From Arthrobacter pullicola (GTDB lineage: Bacteria > Actinomycetota > Actinomycetes > Actinomycetales > Micrococcaceae), in assembly GCF_014836875.1 (NCBI RefSeq), contig NZ_JACSQC010000002.1, positions 202,834 through 266,833 on the forward strand: DNA of 64,000 nt. The letters run 5' to 3'. Below, piece by piece: positions 27,558 through 34,577 of the stretch. The position numbers and the translations under genes were made by a program. Every line of letters starts with the position of its first letter. The stretch's first letter is position 1. The notes under the pieces are model-generated. The model was given only the letters and a program-made list of their open reading frames with translations. It was not told the DNA's origin and searched no databases.

Positions 27558-29318
27558 ATGACCTTGACCGCCATGGAACTGCAGGAACTGCTGACCGAAG
27601 CACGCCTCTGGGCGGATGAGGATCCGGATCCGGCCACAGCCGCAGAACTGCGCGCGCTGCTCAGCCGGGCGGGCGCCCAGGGACCCGACGGCGAGGCAGC
27701 CGTTGCCGACCTGACCGACAGGTTCACCGGCACCCTGGAGTTCGGCACCGCCGGGCTGCGCGCCGCTCTCGGTGCCGGACCGCGCCGCATGAACCGGGCG
27801 GTGGTCCGGCGGACGGCGGCCGGAATCGCGGCGTTCCTGCAGAGCAAGGCGGACGGACGGATTCCCAGTGCCGTGATTGGCTATGACGCGCGGTACAACT
27901 CCCGTGCCTTCGCTCTGGACACCGCGGCGGTGTTCAGCGCCGCCGGCATTGAGGCGTTCCTGCTCCCCTCCGCGCTGCCCACCCCGGTCCTCGCCTACGC
28001 TGTCCGGGCACTGGATACCGACGCCGGCGTCATGGTCACCGCCAGCCACAACCCGGCACTGGACAATGGGTACAAGGTCTACCTGGGCGGAAGGACGGTC
28101 AAGGGACCGGGCCGCGGTGCCCAGATTGTCCCGCCGTACGACGCGGAGATCGCCGCCCGCATCGACTACACCGTTCCGCTGTCCTCGATCGACACCGCGC
28201 CGGAAGGCTGGACGGACGTCTCCGACTCGATCGTGGCCGACTACATCAATGCCGTGGACGCGCTGGCCAGCCGGGACGGCTACCCGGCCCGGGACCTGTC
28301 GATCGTGCTCACGCCGATGCACGGCGTCGGTGGCGAAACCATGTCCGCTGTCCTGCGCGACGCCGGTTTCACCTCCGTCCGTGTAGTGGCAGCGCAGGCC
28401 GAACCGGACCCCGATTTCCCCACGGTGGCCTTCCCCAATCCGGAAGAACCCGGAGCGCTGGATCTGGCCCTGGCCATGGCCGCCCAGACAGGTGCCGACG
28501 TCGTCCTGGCCAATGACCCGGACGCGGACCGGGCAGCAGTGGCAGCCAAGGACCCCGCAACCGGCGAATGGCGGATGCTCCGCGGAGACGAAACCGGCGC
28601 CCTGCTGGGCGCCCATCTCGCCGAGCGGATCCGTTCCGGCCACTTGAAGCCGCGGAACGATTCGGCCCGCACCCCGGTGTTCGCCAACTCGATCGTCTCC
28701 TCGCGGCTGCTGGCCCGGATCGCGGCGGCAGCAGGCTTCGAACATCAGGAAACCCTCACGGGCTTCAAATGGATTTCCCGGGTCCCAGGACTGGTCTACG
28801 GCTATGAAGAGGCCCTTGGGTACTGTGTGGCCCCGGCGCTGGTCCGGGACAAGGACGGCATCTCCGCGGCACTGCTGATCGCGGAGTTGGCGGCTGCTTT
28901 GAAGGCACGGGGACGGACCCTGTTCGACATGCTGGATGACCTCGCCCTGGAGCACGGACTGCATGCCTCGGATCAGCTCTCCATCCGGGTGGAGGACCTG
29001 TCCCTGATTCCACGGATGATGACGCTGCTGCGGGAACGGCCTCCGGTTTCGCTGGCCGGCTCCCCCGTCGTCTCCGCGGCGGACCTCTCCGAGGGCTCCG
29101 AGTCGCTGCCGCCGACGGATGGCCTGCTGTACCTCACCGGGGACGGCACCAGGATCATTGTCCGCCCCTCCGGCACCGAACCTAAGCTCAAGTGCTACCT
29201 GGAGGTGATTGAGCCGGTGGACAGCCGGGACGACCTGCCACGGTCACGCGCCGCCGCGGCCGACCGGCTGGCCGCCGCACAGGCAGATATTGCCGCTGCG
29301 CTGGGGCTCGAAGCCTAA
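27558..29318 (+). CDS. Phospho-sugar mutase (PGM/PMM family; PmmB-like)
   Basis: 586 residues. Alpha-D-phosphohexomutase family with all four landmarks: active-site serine loop VTASHNPALDNGYKVY, metal loop NDPDADRAAV, sugar-binding loop in FKWISRVPGLVYGYEEALGY, and phosphate-binding RPSGTEPKLKCY. Its length matches the PmmB/PGM2 branch, which includes phosphopentomutases acting on ribose-1-phosphate. Being just downstream of a purine nucleoside phosphorylase, a ribose-1-phosphate to ribose-5-phosphate role is plausible. A hexose substrate is equally possible from sequence. AGAGG precedes the ATG. Confidence 0.92.
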   Translation: MTLTAMELQELLTEARLWADEDPDPATAAELRALLSRAGAQGPDGEAAVADLTDRFTGTLEFGTAGLRAALGAGPRRMNRAVVRRTAAGIAAFLQSKADGRIPSAVIGYDARYNSRAFALDTAAVFSAAGIEAFLLPSALPTPVLAYAVRALDTDAGVMVTASHNPALDNGYKVYLGGRTVKGPGRGAQIVPPYDAEIAARIDYTVPLSSIDTAPEGWTDVSDSIVADYINAVDALASRDGYPARDLSIVLTPMHGVGGETMSAVLRDAGFTSVRVVAAQAEPDPDFPTVAFPNPEEPGALDLALAMAAQTGADVVLANDPDADRAAVAAKDPATGEWRMLRGDETGALLGAHLAERIRSGHLKPRNDSARTPVFANSIVSSRLLARIAAAAGFEHQETLTGFKWISRVPGLVYGYEEALGYCVAPALVRDKDGISAALLIAELAAALKARGRTLFDMLDDLALEHGLHASDQLSIRVEDLSLIPRMMTLLRERPPVSLAGSPVVSAADLSEGSESLPPTDGLLYLTGDGTRIIVRPSGTEPKLKCYLEVIEPVDSRDDLPRSRAAAADRLAAAQADIAAALGLEA

Positions 29319-29357
29319 GCACCGGCCTGGCCGGCCACCGGGACGCGACAGGTTACC

Positions 29358-30929
29358 TCAACCCGCTGTGGGGGCCGCGGCAGAGGCCTGCACCAGCGGC
29401 AGCGTGGTACCCGATTCCAGGATCGCGGCTACCTGGCCAGCCTCGAGCGGCCGGCTGAAATAGTAGCCCTGGCCGCTGCGGCAGCCCAGCACCAGTAGGT
29501 CCGCCGCCTGGTCCAGGGTTTCGATTCCTTCGAAAACAGCTTCCATTCCGGCTGCCTGGATGAGCCCGTGGACAGCGTCAACGAACTGCAGCTGACCGGG
29601 ATCGGCGCTGATCTCGCTGATCAGGCTGCGGTCCACCTTCACCGTGTGCACCGGAAGCCGGCGCAGGTAGCTGATGGACGAGTATCCGGTGCCGAAGTCG
29701 TCGATCTCGATGCCGACGCCCAGGGCGTCCAGCGATTTGAGCGAGTACATCTCCACGTCCCCGCCGCTGACGAACGCGCTTTCGGTAATCTCGATGACCA
29801 GGCGGCTGGGAGCTATTCCGGTCTCAGCGAGTGCCCGGCGGACGTGATCCACCAGGTCCAGCCGCTGGAGTTCCATGGCAGAGAGGTTCACGCGCACCTG
29901 GAAGTCGGGTTCGAGGGCCAGCTGCGCTTCCCAGCGTGCCACCTGTTCAAGGGCAGCGCGCAGCACCCACCGCCCGACGTCCAGGATGATCCCGGTCTCC
30001 TCGGCGATCGAAATGAAGTCGTCCGGCATGATGAGTCCGCGCTTCGGATGCCGCCACCGGATGAGGGCTTCCACCCCTGTCATCCGGCCTGTGGCGAGTT
30101 CCACCACCGGCTGGTAGGCCAGGAACAGCTCATTTCTGCCCACACCCTCGCGGAGCTCAGCGGCCATCTCCCGGCGGAACTGGCGCGCATAGAGCATCAC
30201 GGGTTCAAAGGCCTTGCTCTGGCTCCGGCCGGCGTCCTTGGCCGCGTACATGGCGGTATCCGCGCGGACCATGATGTCTTCCGAGGATTCGCCCTGGAGC
30301 GCGGAGTGCACCCCGATGCTTGCGCGCGGCCAGACGTCGATTTCCTCCACGCGGATACACTCAGCCAGTGATTCCTGGACCCGCGCAGCCACCCCCATGG
30401 CAGTCGTCAGGCCCGTCTCCGGGAGCAGGACGGCAAACTCGTCTCCGCCCAGCCGGGCCACCGTGTCACCGCGCCGTACGGCCCAGCGGATCCGCCGGGC
30501 CACTTCCACGAGCACCTGGTCTCCGGTCTGGTGCCCAAAGCTGTCATTGATGTCCTTGAACGCGTCGAGGTCGATCATCAGGATGGCGGGCCGTTTGAGG
30601 CCTTCCTCCGAGGCGACCAGTTCGGCATCAATCTCGTGCATCAGCGCTGTCCGGTTGGCGGTGCCGGTCAGGGCGTCACTCATGGCCATCCGCTGCATCT
30701 GGCGGTGCGCCGCCTGCAGCTCACGCGTCCGTGATTCCACCCTCTCCTCAAACTCCTGGTAGACCGAGTTCAGTTCCTCGGCCAGGAGGTTGATGCCGGT
30801 GATAACGGCGTCCACGGCGTCGCGCCTGGGCGAGGTGCGGATCCGCGTACTCAGGTCACCGGCGGCGATCCGGACAATTCCGTCCACAACCTGCTGGAGA
30901 CGGGTGTCCTCTGTGTCTGGCTCCGTCAT
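29358..30929 (-). CDS. GGDEF-EAL cyclic-di-GMP turnover protein
   Basis: 523 residues from an ATG at 30929 (MTEPDTEDTRLQ) that overlaps the upstream stop (ATGA). A short HAMP-like/coiled-coil N-terminus (RIAAGDLSTRI ... EELNSVYQEFEERVES) replaces any sensor domain, and there is no membrane segment. GGDEF domain: DALTGTANRTAL and RLGGDEF near residue 161, with an inhibitory RxxD site (RRGD) five residues before it. EAL domain: EALIRWRHP near residue 288, NLSAMEL, EITESAF, DDFGTGYSS, VKVDRSL, FEGIET and QGYYFSRP, so catalytic residues for both cyclase and phosphodiesterase are present. It is probably bifunctional, with the upstream STAS-like protein as regulator (inference). Confidence 0.93.
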   Translation of the reverse strand: MTEPDTEDTRLQQVVDGIVRIAAGDLSTRIRTSPRRDAVDAVITGINLLAEELNSVYQEFEERVESRTRELQAAHRQMQRMAMSDALTGTANRTALMHEIDAELVASEEGLKRPAILMIDLDAFKDINDSFGHQTGDQVLVEVARRIRWAVRRGDTVARLGGDEFAVLLPETGLTTAMGVAARVQESLAECIRVEEIDVWPRASIGVHSALQGESSEDIMVRADTAMYAAKDAGRSQSKAFEPVMLYARQFRREMAAELREGVGRNELFLAYQPVVELATGRMTGVEALIRWRHPKRGLIMPDDFISIAEETGIILDVGRWVLRAALEQVARWEAQLALEPDFQVRVNLSAMELQRLDLVDHVRRALAETGIAPSRLVIEITESAFVSGGDVEMYSLKSLDALGVGIEIDDFGTGYSSISYLRRLPVHTVKVDRSLISEISADPGQLQFVDAVHGLIQAAGMEAVFEGIETLDQAADLLVLGCRSGQGYYFSRPLEAGQVAAILESGTTLPLVQASAAAPTAG

Positions 30930-31369
30930 CCCGCCCGGCTTCCAAGCCACGCCAAGGCGTCGTGCCTCGACGAAAAGTACTTTGTGGGACACGGCGGCAG
31001 GTCGCCGCCCAGCAGGAAGTTGGCTATGACGCGATCAACCTGGGTGGAGCCAACGACGGCGACGGCGGACGCGGAGCGTGCGGATCCGAAAACGGTGCGT
31101 GCGCTGCGCGTGATCGACTCGATGCCGGTTAGTTCCAGCAGCAGCGGTTTATCCGCGGTTCCGGCGAGTTCCTGGAACTCCGCAGCAGCGCGGGCGGCAA
31201 TTCCACCGGTAATGACCGCGCCGGGCGGCAGGACCATGCTGATGAACCCGTCATCCTGGCAGACCTCCGCGTAGCCTTCAGCGGCTGCGGGGATTTCTTC
31301 GCCCTGCCTGCCGGATCCCAGAGGGTCCGCTGCACCGGGCGCTGGAGCTGAACCACCCATGACTGTCAT
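30926..31369 (-). CDS. Small STAS-like/hypothetical protein coupled to the GGDEF-EAL gene
   Basis: 147 residues. The first ~35 are low-complexity (Gly/Ala/Pro/Glu). The remainder has alternating strand-helix pattern (ISMVLPPGAVITGGIAARAAAEF, KPLLLELTGIESITRSAR, VAVVGSTQVDRVIANFLLG), like STAS or SpoIIAA-type folds found next to actinobacterial signalling enzymes. No membrane segment. The stop overlaps the GGDEF-EAL start (ATGA), so the two proteins are made together. The ATG at 31360, preceded by GGGGGGAG with about 10-nt spacing, is an alternative start. Fold assignment is by eye and uncertain. Confidence 0.75.
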   Translation of the reverse strand: MTVMGGSAPAPGAADPLGSGRQGEEIPAAAEGYAEVCQDDGFISMVLPPGAVITGGIAARAAAEFQELAGTADKPLLLELTGIESITRSARTVFGSARSASAVAVVGSTQVDRVIANFLLGGDLPPCPTKYFSSRHDALAWLGSRAG

Positions 31370-31558
31370 GCTCCCCCCATACGCCAGCTACCCAAATGGC
31401 GGCGTGCAGGATCAGTTCCGTCCGCATTATGAGACCTAAAAAATCGATGCTTTCCCATGTTTCCCCCCCCAAAAAACCAAAGGTACCCCAGCTGATCCCG
31501 GAAACGGTGGATTTCCGCCCGCCATTCCGGATCAAATTAAAGTTGGCTTAGCTACTTC

Positions 31559-32614
31559 TTATGTCTGACTTTCATCAGTACAACCACCAACGAGACTCTG
31601 TTCCTCGAGGAACTTTCTGGATTGATCCGCCCGCATGACAGCACCTGCTGCGTCGAAAAGTTCGACACTGGCTCTGGCCTGCATTAGTGCCGCGTTCGCG
31701 GCGCCGTCGTCATTGAGTATCCGCGCATACAGCAGGCGCGCATCGCCTTCGCTGAGTGGGGACAATGACCCGGCATCTTCCATAACCTTGGCCATTTGTT
31801 CCCGGGCAGCAGCCACCTCGCCGGTGAGGTAGCGCCAATGGGCGCGGATGATCATGATGTCGAGTTCATCTTGACGGTTTCCACCGCTGATAGAGATGGC
31901 CATCTCTGCACGTTCTATACACTGGAGGGTTTCCGGCTCCATGAGATTAGCGGTCAACCGCATAAACGCGGATGCCTTGTTAAACAACGCCCATAGACTG
32001 ACGTCGTGACTGAGGGAAAGGGAATCCGCCGCCAGCCTGTGGTAGTGCGTAGCTTCATTATTCCTTCCCAGCAGGAAGGCCACGTTGCCTATCGACCAGT
32101 AGGCCCTACCCGCCTTGTCGGGTGCAGTTCCTTGATCGACCATGCCAGCCAGCACAACCGATTCATGCCAAGCATCCTCCAAGTGGCCGCTTTCAGCCAG
32201 AACCGCCATCAGTACTTGCTGCGCTTCGAGTTTGCCTCTACTGCCATACCCGGTTTCAGGAAAATCCAAGGCTGCTTCTCTTGCGATTTCCAGCGCCTCG
32301 GGCAGCTGGCCCAAGCTCCGCAGTCCGGCAGATTTCAGAGCCTTCGCTTTGGCAGCAAGCTCAGGCTCCCGCAGAGCAATCGAATGCCCTTCGAGCATTT
32401 TGGCAGTTTCCACATAATCGTCGATTAGGCCGAGCTCCCGCTGGCATTCGGCGAGCAGATAAGTCATCCGCCACCATCCATCGTCATCACCTCGCGAGGC
32501 CGCAGTGTCCGCAGCTCTCCGCGTGTGTGCCATGGCAGCGTCATACTCCCGCTGCTCCCAGAGCTGCCGGGCTTTGTACTCATTCAAAATGAAGTCATCC
32601 GCACTCAAAGCCAC
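31559..32614 (-). CDS. TPR-repeat cytosolic protein, possible peptide receptor
   Basis: 351 residues from a GTG at 32614, with AGGAAAG upstream. All-helical: about eight TPR-like helix pairs, e.g. residues about 12-37 (ARQLWEQREYDAAMAHTRRAA), 47-75, 87-118 (GLRSLGQLPEALEIAREAALD), 127-157, 168-199 (SIGNVAFLLGRNNEATHYHRL), 249-283 and 295-325. No DNA-binding, enzymatic, signal or membrane segment is recognised. GC content is visibly lower than that of neighbours. It is divergent (239 nt) from a 46-codon gene for a secreted peptide. TPR-only proteins paired with an exported peptide gene recall Rap/Phr-type RRNPP systems of Bacillota; that comparison is an inference from architecture. Confidence 0.8.
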   Translation of the reverse strand: MALSADDFILNEYKARQLWEQREYDAAMAHTRRAADTAASRGDDDGWWRMTYLLAECQRELGLIDDYVETAKMLEGHSIALREPELAAKAKALKSAGLRSLGQLPEALEIAREAALDFPETGYGSRGKLEAQQVLMAVLAESGHLEDAWHESVVLAGMVDQGTAPDKAGRAYWSIGNVAFLLGRNNEATHYHRLAADSLSLSHDVSLWALFNKASAFMRLTANLMEPETLQCIERAEMAISISGGNRQDELDIMIIRAHWRYLTGEVAAAREQMAKVMEDAGSLSPLSEGDARLLYARILNDDGAANAALMQARASVELFDAAGAVMRADQSRKFLEEQSLVGGCTDESQT

Positions 32615-32826
32615 GCCACTTTCCTACTCTCGCCATCCGGCTGCTCTCAACACACACTACGACTATTCTGCTCCGCTTGCGGCAGGCCACCCAAGCATTA
32701 CGTCAGGCAAGTCGTCACTGAAATAAATGAAAGGCATCCTCGATCGAATGACCACACCAAAAAACTGCCGCTTCGTGAACATACTTGGCGATTTCTGGGT
32801 AGGATAAGTCCTGTCAGTAATCTGGG

Positions 32827-32832
32827 TATGAT
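32827..32832 (+). promoter_or_regulatory. -10 element TATGAT before the secreted-peptide gene
   Basis: TATGAT (in GGGTATGATTTAG) lies 21 nt before the ATG at 32854, leaving a short leader that just accommodates the AGGAG ribosome site. No good -35 was found, so an activator may be needed. Confidence 0.4.
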
Positions 32833-32853
32833 TTAGTCACCATAGGAGCACTA

Positions 32854-32994
32854 ATGAAGAAATTTGGCGCATCACTTCTTCTCGCAGCAGCCATCGCCGC
32901 CGTAGGCGTAGCAGCACCGGCAAATGCAGCACCGTCCACCGGCAACGGTGGCGGCAACATTGCCCAGCCGCTGATCGGCAACTGGCCTTACTAA
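32854..32994 (+). CDS. Sec-exported mini-peptide (46 aa), candidate signalling pro-peptide
   Basis: A short gene: ATG at 32854, AGGAG five nt upstream, TAA at 32992. Residues 1-25 are a textbook Sec signal (MKKFGASLLLAAAIAAVGVA, then cleavage after ANA). The predicted mature part is 21 residues: a Gly/Asn-rich stretch APSTGNGGGN followed by IAQPLIGNWPY. There are no cysteines, so it is not a lantibiotic- or defensin-like peptide. A strong intrinsic terminator begins 13 nt after the stop, showing an independent transcription unit. It lies divergent to the TPR gene. A communication peptide cut from the C-terminus (for example PLIGNWPY) is the idea I favour. A small structural or antimicrobial peptide is the alternative. 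Confidence 0.75.
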   Translation: MKKFGASLLLAAAIAAVGVAAPANAAPSTGNGGGNIAQPLIGNWPY

Positions 32995-33006
32995 GATAGC
33001 CGGAAA

Positions 33007-33051
33007 AGTCGGACGGTGTTGCTCGTGGGGCACCGTCCGGCTTTCTTCTTT
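33007..33051 (+). terminator. Intrinsic terminator of the secreted-peptide gene
   Basis: AGTCGGACGGTG pairs with CACCGTCCGGCT (12 bp, one G-T pair), followed by TTTCTTCTTT. Confidence 0.88.
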
Positions 33052-33195
33052 AAACGGTCACCCTAGCTGGGTAACATTGGGGCCACTATCCGGTATGTGG
33101 ACTTAGGTTCCCTTCCCTGTGAGCACCCTTCTCATGGACGCGCACGGCTCCGCCCCATATGCGAGGATGGGAAGCCCAGTTTGGAAAGGACCGCC

Positions 33196-33903
33196 ATGCC
33201 CACGAACACCGCGCCTGGAGAGACTCCGCAGACCTCCGACCTCGCCTCCTACATCGATCACACGCTGCTGAAGCCGGATGCCTCCCGCGAGGACATTCTG
33301 CGCGTCTGTGAAGAGGCAGCCGAGTACCGGTTCAAGTCCGTATGCGTAAACCCATTGTGGGTCAGCACGGTCCACACCGCCCTGAAGGATACGGGCGTGG
33401 ATACCTGCTCCGTCATCGGCTTCCCGCTGGGCGCCACCACCACCGAGGTCAAGGTCTTCGAGGCGCAGGGCGCCCTGCAGGACGGCGCCGACGAAATCGA
33501 CATGGTCATTGATATCGCGGCGGCCCGGCGCGGGGACAGGGATGCCCTGGTCCGAGACATAGCTTCGGTCGCCGAAGCCGTCCATGAGGCGGGCGGCATC
33601 TTGAAAGTCATTATCGAAACCGCGCTGCTCACCGATGAGCAGAAGGTCCTGGCCTGCGAAGCGTCCGTTGAGGCGGGAGCCGACTTCGTCAAGACCTCCA
33701 CGGGTTTCAATGGGGGCGGGGCAACCACCGAAGACGTCGCCCTGATGCGCCGGACGGTTGGGCGGGATCTCGGTGTGAAGGCTTCCGGCGGGGTCCGCAG
33801 CCGCGAAGATGCCCTGGCAATGATCGATGCCGGCGCTACCCGAATTGGAGCCAGCTCAGGTATCGCTATTGTTAAGGGTGGTAACGGCGGGTCCGGTTAC
33901 TGA
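33196..33903 (+). CDS. deoC: Deoxyribose-phosphate aldolase
   Basis: 235 residues from an ATG at 33196 (MPTNTAPGE) with GGAAAGGA upstream; the longer frame from 33097 has no family similarity in its first 33 residues. It splits 2-deoxyribose-5-phosphate into glyceraldehyde-3-phosphate and acetaldehyde. Class I aldolase TIM barrel: [35 protein letters not shown], Schiff-base lysine in DFVKTSTGF, and [14 protein letters not shown]. It would complete the nucleoside breakdown begun by the phosphorylase and mutase at 26.7-29.3 kb. A small membrane-protein gene follows 40 nt later. Confidence 0.95.
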   Translation: MPTNTAPGETPQTSDLASYIDHTLLKPDASREDILRVCEEAAEYRFKSVCVNPLWVSTVHTALKDTGVDTCSVIGFPLGATTTEVKVFEAQGALQDGADEIDMVIDIAAARRGDRDALVRDIASVAEAVHEAGGILKVIIETALLTDEQKVLACEASVEAGADFVKTSTGFNGGGATTEDVALMRRTVGRDLGVKASGGVRSREDALAMIDAGATRIGASSGIAIVKGGNGGSGY

Positions 33904-33943
33904 TCCGTCCGCCGCTGAAAACTTTTTGAAACGGAGAACTCCC

Positions 33944-34195
33944 ATGGCAGGTACCAATGCTAAGCAGCCCACCCACTCGGGCGAAGGACACCTGGTCAAG
34001 AACCTCGTTACGTTTGTCATCTTCTTCGGGATCTTCGGGCTGTCCCTCTACTCGCTGAACTGGCTGACGCTCGACGTCGTGTGGCCGATGGCCGCGTGCC
34101 TCGTGCTCGGCACCCTTGCGTACCTGATTCCGTTCATGATGGGACGTTCGGACAGCACCGTAGAGCTGGCAGAGGGCAAGAGCCACAACGAGTAG
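33944..34195 (+). CDS. Small two-helix membrane protein, unknown function
   Basis: 83 residues from an ATG at 33944 (MAGTNAKQPTHSGEG), with GGAGAA upstream. Two hydrophobic helices (about residues 19-38 and 43-64) lie between polar ends. It probably shares a transcript with deoC (40 nt gap) and is closed off by a strong terminator. Such proteins are common beside deoC in Micrococcaceae-type genomes to my recollection, but no function is known. Confidence 0.8.
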   Translation: MAGTNAKQPTHSGEGHLVKNLVTFVIFFGIFGLSLYSLNWLTLDVVWPMAACLVLGTLAYLIPFMMGRSDSTVELAEGKSHNE

Positions 34196-34213
34196 TCTGC
34201 AACCGCTTTTCTG

Positions 34214-34263
34214 AAGGCACATTGCCTTGGCCGCCACCGCGGCCAAGGCAATGTGCCTTTGCT
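34214..34263 (+). terminator. Intrinsic terminator, 19-bp perfect stem
   Basis: AAGGCACATTGCCTTGGCC and its exact complement at 34241-34259, followed by TTTGCTGTT. It ends the deoC unit. Confidence 0.9.
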
Positions 34264-34384
34264 GTTCCGGCAGCGCCCACCCCAAAAAGTGCGTAATATA
34301 AGCGCTCGTCCGGGTAACAATCGGCAAGGAACAGGTAGTAAGTACTCTTCGTAATCTGCGGACGTGGTTTCTACAGTTCAGCCC

Positions 34385-34522
34385 ATGAGTGCAACACTGA
34401 CCCGCAGGGAATGGCGCCTGGAGCGCAGCCGGAAGCAGCGCTTTACCCGAATCTCCTATGCGATGATCGGCGTGGTCGTGCTGGCCGCCGCCGTCGTGTT
34501 TACCATCGCCGTCACCCGGTAA
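34385..34522 (+). CDS. 45-residue single-pass membrane micro-protein
   Basis: ATG at 34385, TAA at 34520. Product: MSATLTRREWRLERSRKQ, then one hydrophobic helix (about residues 23-43, YAMIGVVVLAAAVVFTIAV), then TR. Strongly basic N-terminus, so the helix would have an inside-positive orientation. A terminator directly follows the gene, which favours a real unit. No strong ribosome site was seen. Function unknown. Confidence 0.55.
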   Translation: MSATLTRREWRLERSRKQRFTRISYAMIGVVVLAAAVVFTIAVTR

Positions 34523-34531
34523 CCCGGGGGG

Positions 34532-34565
34532 CTGCCCGGCTAGGCACACCCAGCCGGGCAGTTTC
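34532..34565. terminator. Hairpin terminator between the micro-protein gene and mfd
   Basis: CTGCCCGGCT pairs with AGCCGGGCAG, then TTTCTCC. It lies between convergent genes and could serve both. Confidence 0.75.
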
Positions 34566-34577
34566 TCCGCGCCTGGC

